A stretch of 60,719 nucleotides of DNA from an uncultured Blautia sp. (GCA_900551075.1 URVB01000018.1:1-60719); one strand, 5' to 3'; numbered from the stretch's first letter, positions 52,296-60,719 are shown. Notes: generated by a model not told the origin, from the letters alone. Made by a program: numbers and translations.

Positions 52296-52862
52296 TCAGG
52301 CGCACTCCTCTTTCCTGACCAGTGTCACATGTGATTTATGAAAAAAAGTTTCCAGTGCGCAATAATTGATTACCCATTTTTCTATATCTTTTCTATCAAT
52401 AACCATAGGCATATAATTTGCCACTGATAAAATTGATTTGTTTGCCTTCTCAGATAGTATTACAAATCTTTCCTGGTTACGATTCCTAATATAGCATCCC
52501 GCCATTAGTAATAAATCTTCATCAGATCGTTCAAAGGAATATTTTTTTTGGTATGAATCCCACAAATAAAATCCCTTTGCCGGAATTAGGCATCTTCTAC
52601 ATAAAATACTCTCACGATACATCCTATTTGAAGATATCCTTTCCGCTTTTGCACTAAAAAAGACTCCTTTTCCATCGTACCTCAAAACGCCCCATTTCAT
52701 CTGCTGCGCATATAATTGATGCTCCTTATCCAAAATAACCGTAGCAGATTGAGACGGCGAAATATCTGTTTTTCCATATATTTCCACGTTGCCTTTTTTA
52801 TTAGTCACTAGCTCCTTAACCTGTCTCTCTGTCTTTTCATCAATATAGTATTTTCCACTCAA
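52296..52862 (-). CDS. degenerate SRAP (YedK/HMCES-like) protein
   Basis: A 188-residue protein with the SRAP fold: KWGVLRY, RCLIPAKGFYLWDSY, RFVILSEKAN and the NYMPMVID strand are all in order. Active members begin with MCGRY and use Cys2 to crosslink abasic DNA. Here the N-terminus is MSGKY, so position 2 is Ser. By eye the other catalytic and DNA-contact residues are also lost: N to D33, N to S70, E to L100 (GFYEW to GFYLW), H to A148, R to Y150. DNA repair is therefore unlikely. It is encoded inside a carrier-protein cluster, so it may have been recruited for another reaction or for binding. Confidence 0.8.
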   Translation of the reverse strand: MSGKYYIDEKTERQVKELVTNKKGNVEIYGKTDISPSQSATVILDKEHQLYAQQMKWGVLRYDGKGVFFSAKAERISSNRMYRESILCRRCLIPAKGFYLWDSYQKKYSFERSDEDLLLMAGCYIRNRNQERFVILSEKANKSILSVANYMPMVIDRKDIEKWVINYCALETFFHKSHVTLVRKEECA

Positions 52863-53006
52863 ATTCTTCCCCCCTTACTATTCTCATTTATATGTATACA
52901 AATCACTATTCTGCCAAACCGTAACTAACTTATTTTTATAATCGTATCGTTTTTTCCACACTTTCAAAAACGTCAATTTTATTTCACAGTTCAGCTACAG
53001 CACTCT

Positions 53007-53282
53007 TTATTTGTCTGCTTCTTTTACCAAATTTTCAATATATTGAAAAAAATCACTGAGTGAATAAAATGCATCCATGCTAAGCCTGTCATTATCTACT
53101 TCTATTGAAAATTCGTCTTCCAGTTTGACAATTATTTTTATAAAATCAAGGGAATTCATCGGTAATTCACTCATTTTTTCTTCTCTAAACAACATTTTTT
53201 CTATAATTCCCTTATCTATGTGTTCCTCAAAAACCGAGGTGATTTTATCCGTAGCCGTCAACGCAAATAACTCTCCTCTCAT
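53007..53282 (-). CDS. acyl carrier protein
   Basis: A 91-residue acidic carrier. The start at 53280-53282 follows TAAGGG closely; a frame 14 codons longer is possible. MSELPMNSLDFIKIIVKLED places the phosphopantetheine serine at position 44, preceded by Asn rather than the usual Asp of DSL. Four-helix pattern with acidic helix II. It would be loaded by the Sfp-type enzyme two genes upstream. Confidence 0.85.
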   Translation of the reverse strand: MRGELFALTATDKITSVFEEHIDKGIIEKMLFREEKMSELPMNSLDFIKIIVKLEDEFSIEVDNDRLSMDAFYSLSDFFQYIENLVKEADK

Positions 53283-53356
53283 ACCCTTACATATTCCATA
53301 AAAACAACAATCCGGCAATTTCAATAACCACAGGAGCTAAAAATGAAGCATCCAGT

Positions 53357-54397
53357 CTATATACGGTACTGATAATATTTTAATATATTCATCAATAATG
53401 CATTTTCTTCATCTTTTAACTCAATAACCCGTTGACATAAATAAATGATATTCTCCCTTTTATGCCTAATTGACTCCTTAATACCTACATGAGCCATTTC
53501 TATTGCCAATTGCAAGAGGCTTTCACTCTCACTTATAAAAGGAATTCCAAAATACTTAATTGCATCACATATAATCTGCATATGATCCTGTATGACTGAG
53601 AATGGTCTATAGTCAAATCGTCCATATACTTCTATATTACTACTTAAGTAATCACATAACTCATCATATACAGCAAGCCCAAATATATTTATTTCTGTAC
53701 CTTCTTTACTTTTTGACACCATATTATTCACTTCCGAATACTGAATATATAGTATTTCATACATTTTTTGCAGAATATGATTTATGTTTAGGTCATCTGC
53801 ACTGAATAGAAAAAAAACATATGGCTCCTGTAGCAGGAATGAATGAATGCCGTTTGCATAGTCTCCTGTCCCTTCACATTCTACTATGTGAAGAATTGCA
53901 TTTTCCATTTCACAAAAGGGAATACTTTTCCTCTCATAGTCGTCAGAAAAATAGTCATATCCCATAAATTCTTCTTTTTCATCATCATAGCCAAAAATAA
54001 AAATGTCATGCATACTATTCTTTGGGTATCTTTTTTTGTCATACCAAGTAATATAACTTACGTTAAGACAACAATGGACATATTCATTATGAACAATACA
54101 TTCGACAATATATTGTGAAATACTACTATACTTTTCCCTAATCCGTTCTATACTGTAGCTATTGTCACGGATATATGGACATGCATCCCACTCCTTTGTA
54201 ACAAAAGGGGCAACTGAATTACATATATCCAAAACAAAGGTTTGGCCTTTTTCATTCAATTTATGGCAGCATATTTGCATATTATTATAATAAATCCATG
54301 GCAATGTACTTTCGTTTTGTGACAGCATCATTGTCATAAATCTGCCTTTTTGGTAACATCGTAATATTGCTTTTCCTAAACTTAATTCTTTTCTCAT
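53357..54397 (-). CDS. BtrH-like protein A (ACP-linked acyltransferase candidate)
   Basis: A 346-residue cytoplasmic protein of unknown activity. Residues ~30-175 have the pattern of the butirosin BtrH N-terminal domain: YVHCCLNVSYITWYDKKRYP, then MHDIFIFGYDDEKEEFMGYD with H130, D131. The rest is helical. In the BtrH family a papain-like fold transfers an acyl group from an acyl carrier protein to an amine. It lies between an ACP gene and the phosphopantetheinyl transferase gene, which fits. Homology is judged by pattern only, and a catalytic Cys is not certain (C43/C44 are candidates). Confidence 0.6.
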   Translation of the reverse strand: MRKELSLGKAILRCYQKGRFMTMMLSQNESTLPWIYYNNMQICCHKLNEKGQTFVLDICNSVAPFVTKEWDACPYIRDNSYSIERIREKYSSISQYIVECIVHNEYVHCCLNVSYITWYDKKRYPKNSMHDIFIFGYDDEKEEFMGYDYFSDDYERKSIPFCEMENAILHIVECEGTGDYANGIHSFLLQEPYVFFLFSADDLNINHILQKMYEILYIQYSEVNNMVSKSKEGTEINIFGLAVYDELCDYLSSNIEVYGRFDYRPFSVIQDHMQIICDAIKYFGIPFISESESLLQLAIEMAHVGIKESIRHKRENIIYLCQRVIELKDEENALLMNILKYYQYRI

Positions 54398-54438
54398 TTC
54401 TACTCCGCTCTCTATTTGGCAAAGATATATGGCAATTG

Positions 54439-55116
54439 CTAAAAACGCAATACCTCCTCCATTGACATCTTACATATTTGATTTGGAAACTCATTACACC
54501 TTGAACATACTGCGATTTTATATCCACTGTCAGAATAGCGGAAAAAGAATGGAGACGCCTTGATATTCTTGTCATTTACAGTAATATTTTCATCGGTTAT
54601 GCAAATTGAGAATGAGTCGAGGGGCTTCGTTAATCCCAGCCCCAGCCATTTTAAATAGCTCTCCCGTAGAACCCACAATTCATAGAACCGTTCTAAAAAT
54701 AATGTCTCTCCCTCTTCATTTAGAAATTGTAATTCTGCTTTGCTAAAAAAACGTTTAGCAATGCATGCTATATCCTGATTCTTTATTTCTTCTATATCTA
54801 CGCCAATAGGTTTTGTGCTTATACCACAAACAACATACTCACCTGAATGTGACACATTAAACTGTATATTTGAACCTTCAATATATGGCTTCCCATAATA
54901 TGTTCTTGAAAAGGAAATTTCGCCTGGCAATATCCCCCGCTTTCTTGCTACTATCATGCGAACCATAGCCTCACCAAATATCGAACGTATGGCATCCTTT
55001 GAATCTTTTCTGCGCTGAATTCCCGATTTATCCAAGTATGGCATAATCTCAGCTATTTTATTTTTATAGGCTTCTACTAATGAAAAATCAATCTTTGTCA
55101 AATATATATCTACCAT
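54439..55116 (-). CDS. 4'-phosphopantetheinyl transferase, Sfp type
   Basis: A 225-residue enzyme that activates carrier proteins. FNVSHSGEYVVCGIS, IGVDIEEIKNQD (Mg-binding Asp and Glu, ~108) and WVLRESYLKWLGLGL (~150) are the three family motifs. Length is typical of Sfp/Gsp. Primary-metabolism holo-ACP synthase is a different, smaller family, so this one is dedicated to secondary metabolism, presumably to the two ACPs of this cluster. Confidence 0.95.
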   Translation of the reverse strand: MVDIYLTKIDFSLVEAYKNKIAEIMPYLDKSGIQRRKDSKDAIRSIFGEAMVRMIVARKRGILPGEISFSRTYYGKPYIEGSNIQFNVSHSGEYVVCGISTKPIGVDIEEIKNQDIACIAKRFFSKAELQFLNEEGETLFLERFYELWVLRESYLKWLGLGLTKPLDSFSICITDENITVNDKNIKASPFFFRYSDSGYKIAVCSRCNEFPNQICKMSMEEVLRF

Positions 55117-55175
55117 TTTTGATAAAATTCTCTTAAGCTCTTATATATTTTCATATTATTAAATGGAGTCTATTG

Positions 55176-56420
55176 TTATAACTGTAAATATTCCGCTAAT
55201 ATTTTAATGCCTTTGTCAAAATCACTTGGTGAAAATGAAATACGAATACAGCCTTCAGCACCAAAATCCGATCCCGGTGTTACTCCGATATGCGGGCTGG
55301 TATGCTGAGCAATTTTCATAGCCAATTCCAGATCACCACCTAAACCATGTTCTACAATATATTTACGGCAATTAACCAGTAAATAAAATCCTCCACTTAC
55401 AGGGCAGGGAACTACCCCACTAATATCAGCAAGCTCTTTTATTGCTTTTTGATATCTGCAAGTATACATTTCTCGCAGTTTTTCCACTGAATCATTCTGG
55501 CTAATCGCTTGAATTGCACCAATCTGTGAAATTGTATTAGGTGTTAAAGAAAAATTCCGCTGAAATATAGTTAACGGGAAAACTAATTCATCTGGTACAA
55601 TCGCGAATCCAACACGGAAAGTATACATCTCATATCCTTTAGACATCGAATCTGTAACAATATATGGTATTTTAATTTTTTTATTTAGCGCTTCATCCAG
55701 AACCGATATGTATGGTTTATTCTCAAATACCATATTGCTATATACCTGATCACTAAACAACACTGCCCTCCGGCCAGTATTCATAATTTCAATGATAGAC
55801 TCCCATTCCTGGACTGATACCAAATTTCCGATAGGATTTCCGGGTGAATTTACTACAACAATACGAGTATGTTCTTTATCAAATGCTCTCACAAATGAAT
55901 CTATATCAATTCTTCCGGAATCTATATCAATATTATAATAATCGATACTTATATCGTTCCTTAATACCTGCAGCAATGACGCAGCCGCTTCATATAAAAT
56001 ATATCCCGGTTTCGGCAAAAGTACTTTTCCTCCCGACTGTAAAAGCATAGTAAATATGTCACGATAAAGAGAGCTTGTACCCTGTGAACCTACAATCACA
56101 TTTTGTGGTAATATTTTTTTCCAAAAACGTCTGCTGTAATGTTCTGAAAAAACTCTTCGGAGCTCAGGATTCCCTTCCGAATCTACTCTTAATAATTCCT
56201 TGGGATAATCCAGCGCTTCCTTCATTGCATCCTTTACTTCGTTTGACAATAATTGATCTGATTTTCCTAAGGTCATTCTAATTACGCTTTCACCTTTATT
56301 CTCATATTCACTTAACAGTTGATCAATTGTGAACATATGAAATGCCATCTTCGAAAATCTTTTTCCCATTTGAGTGTTTTCCCATCCTTCAATGTAAATA
56401 TCAGTTAATTCTTTACTCAT
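55176..56420 (-). CDS. class I/II PLP aminotransferase
   Basis: A 414-residue fold-type I enzyme. SQGTSSLYRDIF near 113 and NSPGNPIGN (~191) bind the cofactor; the Schiff-base lysine is K261 in SMSKGYEMYTFRVG; RISFSP near the end holds the carboxylate-binding Arg. Could be an aspartate-type aminotransferase making the amino acid or amine that the carrier pathway uses. Sits between Sfp-type and BtrH-like genes with short gaps. Confidence 0.92.
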   Translation of the reverse strand: MSKELTDIYIEGWENTQMGKRFSKMAFHMFTIDQLLSEYENKGESVIRMTLGKSDQLLSNEVKDAMKEALDYPKELLRVDSEGNPELRRVFSEHYSRRFWKKILPQNVIVGSQGTSSLYRDIFTMLLQSGGKVLLPKPGYILYEAAASLLQVLRNDISIDYYNIDIDSGRIDIDSFVRAFDKEHTRIVVVNSPGNPIGNLVSVQEWESIIEIMNTGRRAVLFSDQVYSNMVFENKPYISVLDEALNKKIKIPYIVTDSMSKGYEMYTFRVGFAIVPDELVFPLTIFQRNFSLTPNTISQIGAIQAISQNDSVEKLREMYTCRYQKAIKELADISGVVPCPVSGGFYLLVNCRKYIVEHGLGGDLELAMKIAQHTSPHIGVTPGSDFGAEGCIRISFSPSDFDKGIKILAEYLQL

Positions 56421-56500
56421 ATTTTTTCTCCTTAATCATAATATTTTCCAGACAATTGTTAAGCTGCCAACTCCTGTACTTGTCCCATTATTTTTTTATA

Positions 56501-57436
56501 TCAAATATTTTTTAATAATGTATCAGCTCTATCTAGTAGGGATTCAATCAGTTCTTTTTCTTCTTTATAAATGCACTCTATCATATCAATGATATGCGGC
56601 ATTTTTTCCTGAATTGTTTTTTTTATTATGCTTTTGACAATTACTGTTCTAAGCTTTCCGACATCACTTATCTCTTCTTTTATCAGCCTTATTTCATATG
56701 CAAAGCAAAATCCGTAACGTAAATACAGAATATCAAGCATTCTCAAATAACAAATTCGATTATTTTGAAATGTATTCAGCCTCATTGCCAAGAGATAATT
56801 ATTCATTTGCTCCACACTAACGTCATCTCCCTGAATGTTTTGAGTTACTTTTTTCAGGTTAGTAAAATTCTCACGCAGCAGCTCCCGGCATATTAGTAGA
56901 TTTTGCTTCAATATTTTCAAACAGCCTATAGCAGAAACAGGATTATGTAAAAGTCTGTACTTTTTGCATTCAAACATTCGCTGATCATCCGGAAGCTTCA
57001 ATCGTTGACGTTCCTCTGTGAGATATGGATCCAAACAAATCAACGTATCATCTTCAATACCAACAACTGGTATTTCATGCTCTATATGCTTTTTGCAATA
57101 CAACTCACTCCAAGGGCATTGATACGTGTCGATTTTCAAGCTTAATGGTGTTTTATTTTTTACCTCATTCTCTATTTCTCTATATAGCTCTTCCTTACTA
57201 AAGAAAACACGTCCCGCTATTTGAATACCATGTGCTTTTTCCAAAATCTGTGTAGAATAATCATATGAATACAAACTAAAACACCCTTCAACAGAATGGT
57301 CATTAGTTGAAATACACCTGAAAAATAATTTGCTTGCAAATATCATAAAAAAATCCCGGTTATTTGCTGCGCAAATGGTTGCAATTATCCCATCATAACA
57401 GTCATAAATTGGATCATGTACCGGTGTAATATTCAT
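56501..57436 (-). CDS. BtrH-like protein B
   Basis: A 311-residue protein. Residues 7-140 fit the BtrH N-terminal domain well: HDPIYDCYDGIIATI (C13), SLKIDTYQCPWSELYCKKHI (to H117), EHEIPVVGIEDD (H120) and CLDPYLTEERQ (D136), giving a Cys-His-Asp set as in C39/papain-like transferases. The C-terminal ~150 residues are helical. In butirosin biosynthesis such a protein moves the acyl side chain from an ACP to the aminoglycoside. Here the acceptor is unknown. Confidence 0.7.
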   Translation of the reverse strand: MNITPVHDPIYDCYDGIIATICAANNRDFFMIFASKLFFRCISTNDHSVEGCFSLYSYDYSTQILEKAHGIQIAGRVFFSKEELYREIENEVKNKTPLSLKIDTYQCPWSELYCKKHIEHEIPVVGIEDDTLICLDPYLTEERQRLKLPDDQRMFECKKYRLLHNPVSAIGCLKILKQNLLICRELLRENFTNLKKVTQNIQGDDVSVEQMNNYLLAMRLNTFQNNRICYLRMLDILYLRYGFCFAYEIRLIKEEISDVGKLRTVIVKSIIKKTIQEKMPHIIDMIECIYKEEKELIESLLDRADTLLKNI

Positions 57437-57447
57437 ATTTCCTCCCT

Positions 57448-57864
57448 TTACATCCGTTTAATTTCCAGAAGTTCAATAAGCCCTTCACCCAACGTTGAAT
57501 CTTTTGAATAATAAAACAGCATAGGCTTTCCCATTAATCCCAATGCCATTCCCGATATTCTCCTATATGTATCTGCCATAAACTGGTCAGCCAGCAATAA
57601 GTTTTCTACTGAAAAACAGACATGATGAATACCGCCTCCTTTATTTGAGTATTCATATACTGGAGAATCAGAATCTATAGGTTCGATATATTCAATATAT
57701 ATATTGGCAGCCAAACTAACCAAAGCTATACGTACATGTTGTGAGGCTACTGTTTCCAAAATAATATTATTTTCCTTACCACAAAATAAAATATATTTTT
57801 GTATCGCTTTTTCTATGCTCTTAACAACAATTCCAATGTGATGGAATCTTAACAGATTATCCAT
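57448..57864 (-). CDS. VOC-family protein (glyoxalase/epimerase type)
   Basis: A 138-residue vicinal-oxygen-chelate protein. FHHIGIVVKSIEKA (His8/9), YIEYIEPI, GIHHVCFSVENL (His ~90) and GLIELLEIKR (Glu at the end) give the metal ligands; the arrangement is close to methylmalonyl-CoA epimerase. It may epimerise or isomerise a carrier-bound or CoA intermediate. It starts 12 bases upstream of BtrH-like B, on the same transcript. Confidence 0.88.
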   Translation of the reverse strand: MDNLLRFHHIGIVVKSIEKAIQKYILFCGKENNIILETVASQHVRIALVSLAANIYIEYIEPIDSDSPVYEYSNKGGGIHHVCFSVENLLLADQFMADTYRRISGMALGLMGKPMLFYYSKDSTLGEGLIELLEIKRM

Positions 57865-57917
57865 TTTCCTTCCCTCTCAGACAAATAGCACATCTAAGCA
57901 CGCAAACTTCTAAATTA

Positions 57918-59180
57918 CTATATACAATCAACCTCACATTCCTTTCCTAACAGTTTTTTGGTAATTTCCTTGCACAATATTTCTATTGTCTGATGTACGT
58001 CAGCCTGGGATTTTTGCTTATCTAATAATTTTTCATATTCTATGTAGCAGTCATCGGCTTTGAAGCTTAATAAGAAATCCTGAATTTCAAAATAATTTTT
58101 CTTAAAGACCAGATTATTTATAAACTCAATTATTTCTTTATTACATTTGCACTGTTCGTCAGCGTTATAACACACTTTATTTGTAATTGAATTGTATTCA
58201 GGATCAATCCGTACGATCACGGTCTTACTAAATATATTCTTGCGAGCCCTATATAAATTGTTAATTGCTCTCAATACAGTAAATAACCAAGGTAATCCCG
58301 TATGCTCTCCGTTAGCAAGCCCGGACTCCTGCAAAATTTTACTATCGGAAAGAGAATCATGTATAAATCCATGTATCGTATATTTCTTTCTATTCAGTAC
58401 ATGCACTACAATCTTGTCAATCCCAATATCATCCATCCATAATACTGTTTTCACAAATTCCTCAATACTCTGTTCTTCTGTGAGCCCCGGCAGCCCCAGC
58501 AGTACATTACCAACAGCTTTAAAATGAAACTCATGTAATAACTCCACTGCGTTTTCTATTTGTGCATTAGTTATTTCCTTATTCAGCCAGTGATTTCTTA
58601 TCCATTCATCTGCTACCTCTACACCAAAATCAATAGACACTCTTTTTTTTCCTGACACTGTCTTTGAAAAGTTAGTTAACCGCTCCCTTGTTATTGAAGA
58701 AGCACGTGCTTCAACATTATAAATGAACGGGGATGTGGCAAATAGCTCTTTACTAAATAATTGAATACAAAGTTCTTCAGGGACCTCACTGTAGTCAAGC
58801 GAATCATAACCCGATATATTTTCAATAACTGACGAGTCGCTTTCCACTCTCGAATTAAGGAAGTTCTCTCGTACACATTTCGCATACAACTCCGGATCCT
58901 TTTTTCTCAGTGCTAAGAGTGCACCTTGCTTAGCTGCAAACTCAGATTGATAGTCACACATACTGCAACCAGCTAATTTTTTGTTTTTCATACGATAGGG
59001 ACACCCTAAAGTATTTACATAGTTCATATTCACTCCAACATAAGGAAAATATTTCATTTTTTCTCCTACGAAACCCTGATAAATTTCTTCCGCCGACAAA
59101 TTCATGGCACTGTCATACTCATTCCAATACTGTTCCGATATCGGCTTCCATATAGCTTCCATAATATTTTGTATTATCAT
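57918..59180 (-). CDS. radical SAM protein, RaSEA/Elp3-like motif spacing
   Basis: A 420-residue enzyme. The start at 59178-59180 has AAAGGAG 4 bases upstream. The cluster motif is not CxxxCxxC but C60-x11-C72-x2-C75 (GCPYRMKNKKLAGCSMCDYQ), as in the RaSEA/YhcC/Elp3 group. VEARASSITRERL, RVSIDFGVEVADEWIRNHWL and LLGLPGLTEEQSIEEFVKTV follow the archaeosine-synthase-type barrel. A tail with CYNADEQCKC and CEVDC might bind another metal or cluster. In this context it probably modifies a carrier-bound or small-molecule intermediate; substrate unknown. Confidence 0.85.
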   Translation of the reverse strand: MIIQNIMEAIWKPISEQYWNEYDSAMNLSAEEIYQGFVGEKMKYFPYVGVNMNYVNTLGCPYRMKNKKLAGCSMCDYQSEFAAKQGALLALRKKDPELYAKCVRENFLNSRVESDSSVIENISGYDSLDYSEVPEELCIQLFSKELFATSPFIYNVEARASSITRERLTNFSKTVSGKKRVSIDFGVEVADEWIRNHWLNKEITNAQIENAVELLHEFHFKAVGNVLLGLPGLTEEQSIEEFVKTVLWMDDIGIDKIVVHVLNRKKYTIHGFIHDSLSDSKILQESGLANGEHTGLPWLFTVLRAINNLYRARKNIFSKTVIVRIDPEYNSITNKVCYNADEQCKCNKEIIEFINNLVFKKNYFEIQDFLLSFKADDCYIEYEKLLDKQKSQADVHQTIEILCKEITKKLLGKECEVDCI

Positions 59181-59306
59181 AATTCTCCTTTCAGCCTTTT
59201 TATTTTTCCTGTCAAATTTTTCTCTTAGCACCTAACCATAGCAGATGCTCACTTCTCGTACTGAATGCATCTATCTGCCGCTACTGATGTACTTCTTATA
59301 TAAGGT

Positions 59307-59549
59307 TTACATATTATTATATATATATTGAATCAGTTCATCTGGTGTATACATTTGATTTATATTTATTATTTCCTCCTCAAACTCAATATCCAACTCT
59401 ATTTCTAAATTTATCAACAGCTTTACAAACAATATAGAATTAATTCCCAGCTCTATGTAGCTTTTGGAAAAAGCTTCCTCATCAAGTGGTATGCCTAGTT
59501 TTTCATTAAAAACCCGGCATAATACATTTTTTATTTCTTCTTTATTCAT
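59307..59549 (-). CDS. acyl carrier protein 2
   Basis: An 80-residue acidic carrier. IELGINSILFVKLLINLEIE has the modification serine at 38, again preceded by Asn. It lies 127 bases upstream of the radical SAM gene and 27 bases downstream of the hydrolase. Weakly similar to the other ACP, so the two probably serve different acyl groups or partners. Confidence 0.85.
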   Translation of the reverse strand: MNKEEIKNVLCRVFNEKLGIPLDEEAFSKSYIELGINSILFVKLLINLEIELDIEFEEEIININQMYTPDELIQYIYNNM

Positions 59550-59576
59550 CTCCCACCATTCCTCTCATTATTTTTC

Positions 59577-60719
59577 TTATAACATCTCAACAAGATCCTC
59601 TTGCCACTCTCGAATGCAAAGATAATTTCCATTCCAAAATATTATGGCTACGTTATTCCAAATAGGATGAATACCCTCCTGCAAAAAAGGAATAACTACT
59701 TTTCTTGTCAAAAAATTACGTCGTAATAGCCGTGAATTATTAGCGTTTATTGACAAAACATATTTCCCTTTTGCAAATGGATGCTCTTCAACCTGCATAA
59801 TACAATATTCCCCTTCATATCGCTGCTCCTTGTATACAAATCCATCGCCTGAAACAAAAATATTCCTATCTAAATAATTTGCAAATTTATCAGTAATATC
59901 CGATTGACACAGGTTTACAAGAACCAGGCTATGCAGTAAATCATCATCATCCAGGAGCGAATATGGAATTATCGGATATGTGGTTGAAATCCAATCAAAG
60001 TATCCATTGGAATGTGGTGTTGCAAAAGCTTTTGCTGCAGATATTTCATAGTTATCTGCCCGATCTGGCACTACTATCCTCATCGAAGTGCGATAAATTC
60101 CTAAAATTCCAATTCCTTTGGTTATATCTACCGGACCCGGCTGTTGTATTTGAAAAATTTTTCTACCTTCAATGGCATAATGTATATTTTTCGGAAGTGG
60201 AGCAAAATAAACAAATTCTTTGCTGTTAATACAAATTTCTGTTTTCTTATCGACATCCGGAGGTAAAACTATTGTGATGCCTTTCGAATCCTTCACGGTA
60301 ATTTCAAAACGATATTTGTTTTTTCTTATCGCACTGACTTTGGCGCTTCTTTTGCCCTTTTCTATTCCATGCAAACGTATCCAAAAGCTTTCCAGATAGC
60401 AGTTTCTCTCTGTAATAAAAGTTATTTTTTCAGGAAAATTCACCCGTCTATGTTGCAAAAAGAATTCTTCAATATTAAACCATTTGTAATCTGAAATAGT
60501 GTGATGTAACATATTGCGCACCTCAATGTACTTATAGTTTCCATAGGCGCTTAAGCTTTTCTTAATGCATTCATGCTTTCCATTCAAATAACATAAATCC
60601 AAATCAGATACTACATTATATATAGGTAAGTTACTATTATTGCTAATGATATCTTCGATAGGCAATCCTGAAATCGGAATAATAGCTGCTGCTAAACCAG
60701 GGTAATTAAGTGATAATGT
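59577..60719 (-). CDS. alpha/beta-hydrolase-type esterase, 5' end beyond the window
   Basis: The frame has no start: it stays open to the right edge (TLSLNYPGLAAAAIIPISGL just inside it), so the visible 380 residues are the C-terminal part. That edge segment is the strand after a GxSxG nucleophile elbow in PHB-depolymerase/prolyl-oligopeptidase-like hydrolases; the elbow itself is outside. Further on, SYPIIPYSLLDDDD-like and VVIPFLQEGIHPIWN regions include H/W residues near the usual catalytic His. It may release or hydrolyse the product. A TTG at 60663-60665 is not the real start. Confidence 0.65.
   Translation of the reverse strand, partial: TLSLNYPGLAAAIIPISGLPIEDIISNNSNLPIYNVVSDLDLCYLNGKHECIKKSLSAYGNYKYIEVRNMLHHTISDYKWFNIEEFFLQHRRVNFPEKITFITERNCYLESFWIRLHGIEKGKRSAKVSAIRKNKYRFEITVKDSKGITIVLPPDVDKKTEICINSKEFVYFAPLPKNIHYAIEGRKIFQIQQPGPVDITKGIGILGIYRTSMRIVVPDRADNYEISAAKAFATPHSNGYFDWISTTYPIIPYSLLDDDDLLHSLVLVNLCQSDITDKFANYLDRNIFVSGDGFVYKEQRYEGEYCIMQVEEHPFAKGKYVLSINANNSRLLRRNFLTRKVVIPFLQEGIHPIWNNVAIIFWNGNYLCIREWQEDLVEML

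Overview
The window looks like chromosome from an anaerobic Firmicute of the Lachnospiraceae type (class Clostridia). The evidence is the housekeeping order tig-clpP-clpX-lon-engB, the block ecfA1-ecfA2-ecfT-truA next to rplM-rpsI, AGGAGG ribosome binding sites, small XRE, CarD and ribbon-helix-helix proteins, and relics of gut-Firmicute conjugative elements. No rRNA, tRNA or CRISPR array was seen. Almost all genes lie on the minus strand.

Layout. (1) 1-3.9 kb: a worn accessory region with two tandem terminators, a 3' remnant of a GH32 fructosidase beside an intact LacI regulator, and an XRE regulator with twin operators. (2) 4.1-20.2 kb: a visibly AT-rich operon of 14 genes encoding a UbiA prenyltransferase (frameshifted at a poly-A tract), two B12-binding-type radical SAM proteins, two SPASM-type radical SAM proteins, a GT2 glycosyltransferase, two GT-C-like membrane proteins, a methyltransferase, a molybdopterin oxidoreductase with its ferredoxin, and a FAD oxidoreductase. 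It reads as one dedicated anaerobic pathway, most likely for a modified polyprenyl-linked glycoconjugate or lipid, and I cannot match it to a described system. (3) 20.4-25.4 kb: CarD regulator, an SPFH/ribbon-helix-helix pair with a twin-palindrome promoter, and an EF-G/TetO-like GTPase fused to a NYN nuclease. (4) 25.5-31.3 kb: a graveyard of mobile-element pieces (pilin-like fragment, IS110 relic, TnpV relic, a cysteine-rich KTR domain fused to a hydrolase) around a PadR-controlled operon, and an ABC transporter whose TetR regulator is broken. (5) 31.3-35.4 kb: alpha-galactosidase unit with AraC regulator. (6) 35.6-50.9 kb: core genes (S9/L13, CDF transporter, TruA, ECF transporter module, EngB, Lon, ClpX, ClpP, trigger factor, DJ-1, CYTH, ProC).

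(7) 51.0-60.7 kb (continuing past the right edge): a second biosynthetic cluster with two acyl carrier proteins, an Sfp-type phosphopantetheinyl transferase, two BtrH-like proteins, a PLP aminotransferase, a VOC protein, an unusual radical SAM enzyme, a GT4 glycosyltransferase, an alpha/beta hydrolase and an SRAP (YedK/HMCES) homologue that has lost its catalytic residues. No ketosynthase or adenylation domain is visible. The parts recall the ACP-based acylation logic of butirosin biosynthesis, so this may be an undescribed carrier-protein pathway.

Regions 2 and 7 are the best candidates for new biology. The regulatory sites are unusually readable in several places and are listed separately.
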